Below are positions 16,448 to 24,176 of a stretch of 64,000 nucleotides of DNA, piece after piece; the first letter of the stretch is position 1; each line of letters starts with the position of its first letter. The stretch is from JBGSMF01 sp964651475. Lineage in GTDB: Bacteria > Chloroflexota > Anaerolineae > Fen-1058. Below the pieces are notes generated by a model. That model did not search any database and was not told where the DNA came from. It worked only from the letters and a program-made list of their open reading frames with translations. The position numbers and the translations under genes are program-made. The stretch spans positions 1 through 64,000 of the forward strand of contig CAZYXV010000016.1 in NCBI GenBank assembly GCA_964651475.1, in the 5' to 3' direction.

Positions 16448-19400
16448 TCAATCCGGCTTTGCCGCTGCCGCATTGCAGGTTGATGTTTGAATGAGTGCAA
16501 GCGTGACAAAGAACACGTAGGACAGGTCTATAACGAATGCAGAGGCGTCAACCATGCCGTGGGCGAGCATGCTCGTCATGCTTCCCATCAACCCTATTGC
16601 CAGCGCCCGATCCAGTTTGCGCAGCGGCAGCGCCGTTTTCCAAAAGGCGACGTGCATCCACACGCCGGCTGCCAGCCCGATTAACCCCAGCCTTGCCGCA
16701 TAGTCCAAGACGATATTGTGCGGGTGCGACATAAAGGATTCGACCCACGCCTCCGGCAAGAGATAGCGTCCGCGATATTGGTACAAGAAATTATCGAGGC
16801 CAACGCCCAAGATGGGGTGTTCGGCAATCATCATCGCGGCGCTCTTCCACAGGTTGAGGCGCACTACCGAGGTGCCGCCGCTCAGGTCCAGCCGCGCGCT
16901 GATGGCGGGCAAGCGCGAAAGTAGCGCAAAAGCCGCCGCGCCCGCCGCGCCCAATCCGGCCAGCCAGCCCCACGCGCGTTTGCCTTGCCACAAGAGCAAA
17001 ACAATCGCCAGCGAAGCCGGCACGCCCAAGAGCAGTGCGCCTTTGGAAAAGGTCAGCAAGATGGACAGGGCAACCGGCAGAATGGCCAGTGCGTACCACA
17101 TGCGCCGTCGGCCCGGGCCGAGGAGTGCCACAGCTACCAGCACCGGCAGCACTCGCCCCAAAAACAGCGCCGCATTGTTGGGCGACCCGTATACGGCGCG
17201 CACGCGCCGCGCGCCCTCTTCGGCAGTGATAATGTTAATGTTGAATGTATATTGGATCAGGCCAATGATCGCTACCAGCGCCCCCGCCAGCGCCAGCGCG
17301 TCCAGCACGCGCCACGCGGCCGAACGATCCTTGATGGTTGTCCGCAACATCAAGTAAAGCAGCGCCGGTTCGATCACAATCACGCGGAATTCGCGCAGCG
17401 CCACGTGCCTGTATTCGGCGGTGAACAGCGACGTGGCGGCTACGGCAACAAACGTGAAAACGGCGCAGTCTAAAGAGGAGAGTTTAGAGATTAGAGATTG
17501 GAGATTGAAGGTTGGAAATTGGAGATTAGAGATCAGAGATTTGAGATTGGGTATTTGATATTTGAGCCAGGAAGCGAAACACATTAAGGTGACGATTTCG
17601 ACCATAGAAAAGACGCGCTCGAATAACATGCGGGGCAAAAAGAAAAACGGCGCAAGGAACACCACCAGCGCCAATCCCAGGTCCAGCCGCAGCAAGATGA
17701 GGACAAACAATGCCAACCCACTGACGATGGTGAGGATCAACCACGGCGAAAAATAAAACAGCGCCCCCAGCCCCAACATGGCTGCCGCTCCCGCGCCGTC
17801 GCCCAGGCGCCTAAATGCCGCCGAAGCTTCCTGGCCCCACGTCATCCACGCGCCCAGGTACATCAGGCCGCCCGCCAGCAGCGTCAATGCAATCTGCGCC
17901 GCCTGGCTCAAACGCGCATAGCCCCTGCTTGCGGCTTGCCCCAATCTGCCCCATTGCACGCGCTGCCCACTCCACACGGCGCCTACCAGGCACAGCGCGC
18001 CCAATACTGCCAACGCCCAGTTTGAAATTTGGTATTGGGTATGTGTTATTTGATTCTCTACACTCCACCCAACCAGCGCCCATTGGTTCCACCCGCGCTC
18101 GGCCACGATTTGGGCATGATGCCGGCCCGGCGGCAATCCCCGCGCAACGGGAATCGTGACAACGTCAGCTTGAGTGAAATCCGGCGGGATCAGCTGCAAG
18201 AACGCGCCCCGGCCATCGCGCGGCAGCGCATTGGCCGGCTGCCCATCAATCGTCACGTACAGGTTGGCGCGGTCGGCGGCGCGGCGCACGCGCAGCGCCA
18301 GCCCCGTTCCGTCAAAATCAAACGAGACGGTCGCGCCGGATTCGTCTTGCCAGTCGGCGCCCAGTTCGCCAAAGCGCCAATCCCCCTCAAAGGTGGCGGT
18401 GGGGTTGCCCACATAGATGCCTTTGACCTTGACCACGGCGGCGTAATAGCCTGGTCGCGGTAAAGCCATTTGAGCGGCGGATGTGATCAAGGCGTTGTAT
18501 ACCAGGCGCGGCGCGCCATCTTGCCAGACCAGCGCAAAGCCCCAGCGTGGATCGTCGGCCGGCGCGCCAGGTTGAAAATTTTCCAGAAACATTGCCGTCA
18601 TCCAGGGCCATTCTTGCGCGGCGCGGGCGATGGCTTGTTGAGTGTATTCGGCTTGTTGAGCCTCGGTTGCTTGCCCCCACGCGCTTGGCGCGCCTGACCA
18701 GTCTTGCGGCAAGGCGTTCCACCCCCACTGCGTGGCCCACAGCGGCTTGGCCGCGTCGCCGCGTTTTTCCATCTCTTCACGCATCAGCAGGATGTGTGAA
18801 AAATTGAGCATGTTCGCGTCAACACGCCGATCACCTGGCCCGGTGTAAAATCCATAAGGCTTGCCAGCGGCAATATCGAAATAATCTTGGGCGCCGATTT
18901 CGTACAGTCGCCGCAAAAAAAGCCAATCGGGCATGTTGCCGGACGATTGCTCTACGGTAGGGGCCAGCCCCGCCAGCACAATGACCGCGCCGGGATCGTT
19001 GGCTCGGATGGCATCGCCGGCCTGGCGCAATAAATCGGCATACGCCGTCGGCTCGGCCTGGCCGCCCCAGCGCGCGCCCAGGTTCGGCTCGTCCCAAATC
19101 TGGTAATAATCTACGCGCCCGCCGTAGCGTTTTGCAAATTCACCGGCAAAGTGAGCAAAGGCAAAGGTTGAGGACTGGAGATTGGAGGTTGAAAATTGGA
19201 ACCAGGGGGGAGGCTCATCTAACACGGCGAGGACGGGTGGGGCGCCGAGTTTATCCAGCTTTTCAGACACAGCATTCCATCGGTCCCACTCCAGCCGGCC
19301 TGGCGTCGCTTCGATCTCGGCCCAGGGAAATGTTTGGCGTACCCAGCGCAGTTCCTGGCTGAGGAGCGGTTTGAGCGTGTTGCTCAATGTGGCCGTGTCA

Positions 19401-19615
19401 TAGTCCTCCAGGTGGGCATTGACGCCGAGGCGCGGCACGTCCGAATAAGCAAGCGGCGCCGGAAAACCTTGCGCCACGCCGCGCGCTGCCTGATGGTGCG
19501 CGGCGACGTTTGCCCCACCGGCCAGTATCGCCAGCGCCAGCCCAGTAATGCAAATGATGGTAATGATGAGGGGTTTTGAGGCACTCAAATTATCTTGCCC
19601 ACCGCACCCGTTCAA
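16448..19615 (-). CDS. Glycosidase-like domain fused to O-antigen ligase
   Basis: This 1055-residue protein starts with a signal or anchor helix (residues about 14-38). A TIM-barrel glycosidase-like domain follows (about 60-400; YYQIWDEPNLG with the acid/base-type Glu). After a beta-rich linker come about a dozen membrane helices carrying the Wzy_C O-antigen ligase domain (PHNIVLDYAARLGLIGL near the C-terminus). The place of the usual glycosidase nucleophile reads ATQWGWN, with Gln, so hydrolysis is doubtful and glycan binding more likely. Coding-frame insertions of AT-rich repeat lie near 17481-17567, 18021-18060 and 19166-19200. The start is a TTG with GAGGG upstream, overlapping the previous gene by 26 bases; it is uncertain. 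Confidence 0.8.
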   Translation of the reverse strand: MNGCGGQDNLSASKPLIITIICITGLALAILAGGANVAAHHQAARGVAQGFPAPLAYSDVPRLGVNAHLEDYDTATLSNTLKPLLSQELRWVRQTFPWAEIEATPGRLEWDRWNAVSEKLDKLGAPPVLAVLDEPPPWFQFSTSNLQSSTFAFAHFAGEFAKRYGGRVDYYQIWDEPNLGARWGGQAEPTAYADLLRQAGDAIRANDPGAVIVLAGLAPTVEQSSGNMPDWLFLRRLYEIGAQDYFDIAAGKPYGFYTGPGDRRVDANMLNFSHILLMREEMEKRGDAAKPLWATQWGWNALPQDWSGAPSAWGQATEAQQAEYTQQAIARAAQEWPWMTAMFLENFQPGAPADDPRWGFALVWQDGAPRLVYNALITSAAQMALPRPGYYAAVVKVKGIYVGNPTATFEGDWRFGELGADWQDESGATVSFDFDGTGLALRVRRAADRANLYVTIDGQPANALPRDGRGAFLQLIPPDFTQADVVTIPVARGLPPGRHHAQIVAERGWNQWALVGWSVENQITHTQYQISNWALAVLGALCLVGAVWSGQRVQWGRLGQAASRGYARLSQAAQIALTLLAGGLMYLGAWMTWGQEASAAFRRLGDGAGAAAMLGLGALFYFSPWLILTIVSGLALFVLILLRLDLGLALVVFLAPFFFLPRMLFERVFSMVEIVTLMCFASWLKYQIPNLKSLISNLQFPTFNLQSLISKLSSLDCAVFTFVAVAATSLFTAEYRHVALREFRVIVIEPALLYLMLRTTIKDRSAAWRVLDALALAGALVAIIGLIQYTFNINIITAEEGARRVRAVYGSPNNAALFLGRVLPVLVAVALLGPGRRRMWYALAILPVALSILLTFSKGALLLGVPASLAIVLLLWQGKRAWGWLAGLGAAGAAAFALLSRLPAISARLDLSGGTSVVRLNLWKSAAMMIAEHPILGVGLDNFLYQYRGRYLLPEAWVESFMSHPHNIVLDYAARLGLIGLAAGVWMHVAFWKTALPLRKLDRALAIGLMGSMTSMLAHGMVDASAFVIDLSYVFFVTLALIQTSTCNAAAAKPD
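17481..17567 (-). repeat. AT-rich iterated repeat inside the ligase gene
   Basis: The coding strand repeats variants of CAATCTCTAATCTC and AAATATCAAATACCCAATC for 87 bases without breaking the frame, giving SNLQ/LISN-rich peptide between membrane helices. Base composition differs sharply from the surrounding gene. Confidence 0.7.
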
Positions 19616-21206
19616 TGTTACCCTCGGCCGTCAACTGCTGCACATGGCCGCCTGGCACATCTATTCTATACAAATCACCCTGGTACACTAGCGCAACTTG
19701 TGCGCCGCCTGTCGGCGGCACGGGCGACCAGGCCAGGTTGACCAATCCCCCGAGGCTCGAGCTGCCTTCCAGGCCAGGGCCGCCTTCGGCGGGAAACAGG
19801 CGCGTGCGGTTTGATCCATCGCGATCCATCACGTACAACGTATAACGGCTGCGCCCGCTGGTATAGGGGGCTTCGGCGCGGCCAAAGATGATGTGGGTAG
19901 TGGTGATGCTGCTGCCTACTGAAGGGCGCGGCGCGGCCCACATGCCGGCCTCGTTGGCCAGTTTGGCGCGAAATGATCCATCCACCGCCAGCGCCCACAC
20001 GTCAAACACAGACGTGTCGCCGGGCGATTGCCCGGCCGGCGATAGGCCCGGCAGCACCGTCAATACAAAACGGCTGTCGGGCGTCCAGGCCACTGTAGGC
20101 GTCCAGGCCCAATTGCTGTAGGTGTTGATGGCCGCAAATGTAGCTAACTCGGCGCGTTTGCCATTTTTTAGATTGATGATGGATACTTGTTCAGTTGAAC
20201 CCATGGCAATCCACTCGCCATGGGGCGACCAGGCAAACGCGTTGCCCCACCAGCCATACACGCCGCCCGACGAGGGGGCGAGCGCCTGGGCCGAAGCGCC
20301 AATCGCCCCGCTGGCGGAATAGTACGGCGCTGTCCACAAATCATTGTTCGCGCGCCAGCCCGGCGGCCCGGCGGCGGGTTGGCCGGTGGAATAGGCTACT
20401 GTGCGGCCGTCGGGCGACCAATCGGCCCACAGTACCCCCGTCAATTTTTTGTTGACAGGCTGCGGCCTGGCGTCGGCCCGGACGGTATCTAGCGTCCACA
20501 ACGTATTGAGCGGCGCTTCGCTGCTCGAGCCTGACGCCGTAGATGGGCTGACGACGCGAGTGTACAGCAGCGTTTTGCCGTCGGGCGAAAGCGCAAACAC
20601 CCAGCCGTCCAAATCGCCTTCGCCCGTCAGCGCGCGGCGGTTGTGGGTGGACTGCCTGATCACGTAGGCGTTGTTATTCGCAAGGTAGACTAGTGTCCCG
20701 CTGAGCGGCGCCGCGTTTTGCATTTGCGCAACGCCTACCAGCACCACTTCAGATTGGGGCGGCTCGACCACTTCGCGCTTGACTTCGATGCGCTCGGTTT
20801 GGAGATTATCTTCAAACGTCAAACGGTAGGTAAGCTCAAGCCGGCCGTTGCGCCCGGCTTGCAAGATGCGCTGCTGCCCTGCGGGGATACTGGTGTCACG
20901 CACGATTTGCTGCTCGTAGGGCACCGTCTGGGTTTCTATCTCAAAGCGCTGCGTGACGCGCGTGACGGTGATGACGGTACTGGCGCCAATAACAAACGTT
21001 TCCGGCGGGCGCACGCGATCCATCTCGCCCAGCTCGATGTGGGCCTGTTCCAATACTTTTCGCACCGTCGTGGCTTCGGTGCTCAACTCGACGCGCTTGC
21101 CGTCGGCTACCACAATCACCTGGATGGGGTCTTGCGGCTTGGTTACGCACGCCGCCAGCGCGAGCGCTATGATGATTAAAAAGATAGCGTGTTTGCAGGT
21201 TGTCAT
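19590..21206 (-). CDS. Lipoprotein with DUF348/G5 domains and TolB-like propeller
   Basis: The 538-residue product has a lipoprotein signal with lipobox LALAAC. A DUF348-type beta-grasp module follows (VIVVADGKRVELSTEATTV, about residues 32-65), then a G5-like stretch (about 85-150, QRFEIETQTVPYEQQ and similar). The rest is a propeller of PD40/TolB-type blades (LSPDGKTLLYTR, WSPDGRTVAYST, WTPDSRFVLTV). G5 and DUF348 domains bind cell-wall glycans in known proteins, so this may sense or scaffold the envelope. I chose the ATG at 21206; a TTG lies seven codons upstream. It precedes the ligase-fusion gene and overlaps its start. Confidence 0.75.
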   Translation of the reverse strand: MTTCKHAIFLIIIALALAACVTKPQDPIQVIVVADGKRVELSTEATTVRKVLEQAHIELGEMDRVRPPETFVIGASTVITVTRVTQRFEIETQTVPYEQQIVRDTSIPAGQQRILQAGRNGRLELTYRLTFEDNLQTERIEVKREVVEPPQSEVVLVGVAQMQNAAPLSGTLVYLANNNAYVIRQSTHNRRALTGEGDLDGWVFALSPDGKTLLYTRVVSPSTASGSSSEAPLNTLWTLDTVRADARPQPVNKKLTGVLWADWSPDGRTVAYSTGQPAAGPPGWRANNDLWTAPYYSASGAIGASAQALAPSSGGVYGWWGNAFAWSPHGEWIAMGSTEQVSIINLKNGKRAELATFAAINTYSNWAWTPTVAWTPDSRFVLTVLPGLSPAGQSPGDTSVFDVWALAVDGSFRAKLANEAGMWAAPRPSVGSSITTTHIIFGRAEAPYTSGRSRYTLYVMDRDGSNRTRLFPAEGGPGLEGSSSLGGLVNLAWSPVPPTGGAQVALVYQGDLYRIDVPGGHVQQLTAEGNIERVRWAR

Positions 21207-21247
21207 TGCGGTTAATGATACCGGCAATCAGCCAATCAGTCAACAAG

Positions 21248-21276
21248 TTGCCCTGCAATAGGGACAGTGCTACAAT
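21248..21276 (+). promoter_or_regulatory. Promoter of the DUF1028 gene
   Basis: TTGCCC (21248-21253), 17-base spacer, TACAAT (21271-21276), about 48 bases before the start. Confidence 0.6.
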
Positions 21277-21323
21277 ACAAATCATCGTGGTGATAATGAT
21301 TCTCTTACGAAAGGAGCATCCCC

Positions 21324-22205
21324 ATGCCATCTCTTTTACATCCTTCCACTTTTTCCATCGTTGCTTACGATCCCCAAGCCGAAGAGTGGGGCATTGCCGT
21401 GCAATCCAAATTCCTGGCGGCCGCGGCGGTGGTGTCTTGGGCGCAGGCCGGCGCCGGCGCGGTTGCGACCCAGGCGCACGCTAACACGACTTATGGGCCG
21501 GATGGGCTGGCGATGCTGGCGCAAGGACTGGGCGCGCAAGAGACGCTCGACCGTTTGGTAGCCGCCGACCCGGAACGCGATCATCGCCAGGCCGGCATTG
21601 TAGACGCGCAGGGCCGCGCGGCCACGTTTACGGGCCAGGCGTGCATGGACTGGGCGGGGGGCGTCGCCGGTCCGCATTATGCCTGCCAGGGCAATATCCT
21701 GGTTGGCGCAGAAACCGTACACGCTATGGCAAATGCCTTTGAACACGCCACGGGCGAGTTGGCCGACCGTCTAGTCAAGGCGCTGGCCGCCGCTCAAAAA
21801 GCCGGGGGGGACCGGCGGGGCCAGCAAAGCGCGGGCTTGCTGATAGTGCGCGCCCGCGGCGGCTATGGCGGCTACAATGACCGCTACATTGACCTGCGCG
21901 TGGACGACGACCCTCGCCCCATCCGCAAGCTGGGGAAATTGCTCGATTTGCATCATCTGTACTTTGGCCACACGCAGCCAGAAGATTGGCTGAAAATCGA
22001 AGGGAAATTATGCCGTGAACTGCAGCGCATCCTCAAACGTTCGGGACATTACGTCGGGCGGCTGACGGGGCAATACGACGACGCCACGCGCAACGCGCTG
22101 CGCGCGCTGGTGGGAATTGAAAACCTGGAAGAGCGCTGCCGCGAGCAAGAGGCGCTGATTGACCGCGTGGTAGTGGAAATTTTGCGAACCAAGTTTGCGC
22201 GCTAG
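21324..22205 (+). CDS. DUF1028 protein with peptidoglycan-binding-like tail
   Basis: The 293-residue protein has an N-terminal DUF1028 domain (FSIVAYDPQAEEWGIAVQSKF, then GAGAVATQAHANTTYGP), a family with an Ntn-hydrolase-like fold and no proven substrate. The C-terminal about 60 residues (LKRSGHYVGRLTGQYDDATRNALRALVG) look like the peptidoglycan-binding module often fused to it. No signal peptide is visible. AAAGGAG precedes the ATG. In other genomes DUF1028 genes sit near amide or pterin metabolism; here its 3' end faces the lrp gene convergently. Confidence 0.85.
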   Translation: MPSLLHPSTFSIVAYDPQAEEWGIAVQSKFLAAAAVVSWAQAGAGAVATQAHANTTYGPDGLAMLAQGLGAQETLDRLVAADPERDHRQAGIVDAQGRAATFTGQACMDWAGGVAGPHYACQGNILVGAETVHAMANAFEHATGELADRLVKALAAAQKAGGDRRGQQSAGLLIVRARGGYGGYNDRYIDLRVDDDPRPIRKLGKLLDLHHLYFGHTQPEDWLKIEGKLCRELQRILKRSGHYVGRLTGQYDDATRNALRALVGIENLEERCREQEALIDRVVVEILRTKFAR

Positions 22206-22268
22206 GAGCTTGTCGGGGATGTGCTCCACGCGCCGTCCCCGGCGTGTGCGGGGTTCTCCGACGGCCTG

Positions 22269-22742
22269 CTAGGCCAGGTCTTGATTTTGCGCTGGCAAGG
22301 GAAGCGGCTTGGCCTGGGTGCCCAGCACCATGATAGTATTAGTGCGGAGCATACCCGGAATGTTGGTGAACTTGTCGTACAGAATGTGGCGCAGGTGCTC
22401 CACGTCTCTGGCCCAGATGCGCACAAAAGCGTCCACGTCGCCAGTCAAAATGTGAATCTCGGTCACTTCTTCGATCTTGAGCAAAGCGTCTATGGCGCGG
22501 CTGGTTTCAACCTGGTGATCGAGCGTCAATTCGACGAAACAGTTCAAGAGGAACCCAATCTTGACCGGATTGAGTATGGCCGCGTAGCGTTCGATGACGC
22601 CCGCCTCCTCCATCTTTCGGATCCGATCCCGAACCGTTCCATGTGGAATACCTAGATGCTCGCTCAATTGGGTGAGGGGAAGCCTGCCATCCACCTGCAA
22701 GACGTTCAGAATCTTGACGTCTGTGTCATCTAATTTATACAT
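22269..22742 (-). CDS. Lrp/AsnC-family transcriptional regulator
   Basis: The 157-residue protein shows an N-terminal winged HTH (LDDTDVKILNVLQVDGRLPL, then LGIPHGTVRDRIRKMEEAGVI) and a C-terminal RAM ligand-binding/oligomerisation domain. Lrp-type proteins usually bind amino acids or related small molecules and AT-rich DNA. I prefer the ATG at 22742 because it matches the family start; an ATG 12 codons upstream (22778) is possible and would place its first codons inside the opposing promoter. The gene is transcribed away from the methyltransferase cluster and is its obvious candidate regulator. Confidence 0.9.
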   Translation of the reverse strand: MYKLDDTDVKILNVLQVDGRLPLTQLSEHLGIPHGTVRDRIRKMEEAGVIERYAAILNPVKIGFLLNCFVELTLDHQVETSRAIDALLKIEEVTEIHILTGDVDAFVRIWARDVEHLRHILYDKFTNIPGMLRTNTIMVLGTQAKPLPLPAQNQDLA

Positions 22743-22759
22743 AAGCCTTTCACTTGCGC

Positions 22760-22788
22760 TTGACATTTCGCGATCCATTTGCTATAAT
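22760..22788 (+). promoter_or_regulatory. Perfect-consensus promoter of the methyltransferase cluster
   Basis: TTGACA (22760-22765), exactly 17 bases, TATAAT (22783-22788): both hexamers are full consensus. The predicted start is near 22795, giving a leader of about 128 AT-rich bases before the UroD-like gene. No B12-riboswitch features are seen in that leader. Confidence 0.8.
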
Positions 22789-22834
22789 TGCGGATATTTC
22801 ATTGATTTTCCGCTAAAATTCATCGTATGCGGTT

Positions 22835-22863
22835 AATATACCACAATATTTGCGTTATTACAA
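22835..22863 (-). promoter_or_regulatory. Promoter of the lrp-type gene
   Basis: On the minus strand TTGTAA (22863-22858), 17 bases, TATATT (22840-22835). The predicted start is about 22828, so its transcript crosses the opposing cluster promoter. Confidence 0.55.
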
Positions 22864-22922
22864 ACAGCCTGGCATAAACTATTATCACTTCATCCTGGCA
22901 TTTTAGCTTCAAGGGAACGAAA

Positions 22923-24146
22923 ATGAGACACTCGCTGGCTCCTAAAGAGAGGATGTTCAAGGCGCTGCTCGGCGAAAAGCCGGATGCATTGCCCGCAGCG
23001 CCTTGCTATCTCTGCCTGTTCCTGGCTGATTTTGAGCGCGTGTATTATATCGAGCAGTATCGCCGCCGCATGGGAAGACGCTTGCGTTACCCGATAGACC
23101 ACGCCGAAGACACTTTTTTTCGCGCGCAGGCGTTATATCAATCGTATGGCGTCTTTAAAACCCCGCCGGATTGGATCGAGGTCGGTCAGGGCGCGAGCAA
23201 AGCCTGGGCCGAGCGCACCGAGATTGTTTTGCACGAGGGCGTCTTGTGCTACGAAGACAAGACATCTGGAGTGCGCGTCCCAATGCATACTGTCCCCATG
23301 CCTTATGGCGACGCTGCCTTGAGCGAATCGAGTTCATCTTCTCAGGACGTGTGGGATAGCTCCGCGCAGCTTTTGAGCCAGGAGGATGTGGACGCGCAAT
23401 TGCCCGTCTTGACCGCAGAACAGTGGCTGGCGCGCGGTGATTTTGATTTACCCCGGCAGGTGGCCGCCGATTACGGCGGCCATTATTTTATCTCGACGAT
23501 TCTCGATACGCCGTTTTCGGATGCGTACGATTTGCTAGGATTCCAGGGACTGATGCTGATTCAGCACGACCGGCCCGACTTGTTCCACTATCTGTTGCAG
23601 CGCAAGCTGGCGCAGACGCAAGAGCTGATGGAGGCATGGGCGGCGGTGGGCATTCACGGCGTTTACGTGGAAGAAGTATTTACCGGCGCCGACATGATTT
23701 CGCCGCGCAGTTACGACAAATTTGTATTTGCTTACAACCAGCCGTATTTCCGGCACATGCGCGCCTTGGGCTTGTTGCCCATCCACTATGTGTGCGGCGA
23801 CGTAATTCCTCGCCTGGAGCGCATGGTCGAGTACGACATTGCCGCCGTGGCGGTGGAGGAAAGCAAAAAGAATTTTCAGATTGACATTGCAGAGGTGGTC
23901 GAGCGGGTGGCCGGGCGCGCCGCTGTTTTCGGCAATGTTGACGCGGTGCGTTACGGCCTCCACGCCACACTGGACGAGATGGCCGCCGAGGTCGAGCGCC
24001 AGGCGCGCATCGGCGCCACAGCCAAAGGCTTTGTGGTCAGCACGGGCAGCCCGTTTCCGTTGGACACGAACCCTCGCCTCATTGATACGCTGGTCACTGC
24101 GGCGCACTCATTTACCACACAGGCGCCAGGGCACAAAGAAAAGTAA
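22923..24146 (+). CDS. UroD/MtaA-superfamily protein
   Basis: The 407-residue protein belongs to the uroporphyrinogen decarboxylase-like TIM-barrel family, which includes corrinoid-dependent methyltransferases such as MtaA and CmuA. The usual zinc motif H-x-C-G reads here H288-Y-V-C291-G, one residue too long, and the late Cys of MtaA is replaced in STGSP. Canonical thiol activation is therefore doubtful. It is the first gene of the plus-strand cluster, directly after the consensus promoter, 30 bases before the ABC binding-protein gene. A methyl-transfer or substrate-processing role is inferred from context. Haem synthesis is unlikely because the sequence is far from HemE. Confidence 0.75.
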   Translation: MRHSLAPKERMFKALLGEKPDALPAAPCYLCLFLADFERVYYIEQYRRRMGRRLRYPIDHAEDTFFRAQALYQSYGVFKTPPDWIEVGQGASKAWAERTEIVLHEGVLCYEDKTSGVRVPMHTVPMPYGDAALSESSSSSQDVWDSSAQLLSQEDVDAQLPVLTAEQWLARGDFDLPRQVAADYGGHYFISTILDTPFSDAYDLLGFQGLMLIQHDRPDLFHYLLQRKLAQTQELMEAWAAVGIHGVYVEEVFTGADMISPRSYDKFVFAYNQPYFRHMRALGLLPIHYVCGDVIPRLERMVEYDIAAVAVEESKKNFQIDIAEVVERVAGRAAVFGNVDAVRYGLHATLDEMAAEVERQARIGATAKGFVVSTGSPFPLDTNPRLIDTLVTAAHSFTTQAPGHKEK

Positions 24147-24176
24147 CGCACTTTTACGCAAACCCGGGAGGAAAAA

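Noticed and set aside
22789..22922. Possible cobalamin riboswitch before the corrinoid cluster
   Set aside because: The leader is AT-rich and lacks a B12-box-like motif or the required multi-stem arrangement.
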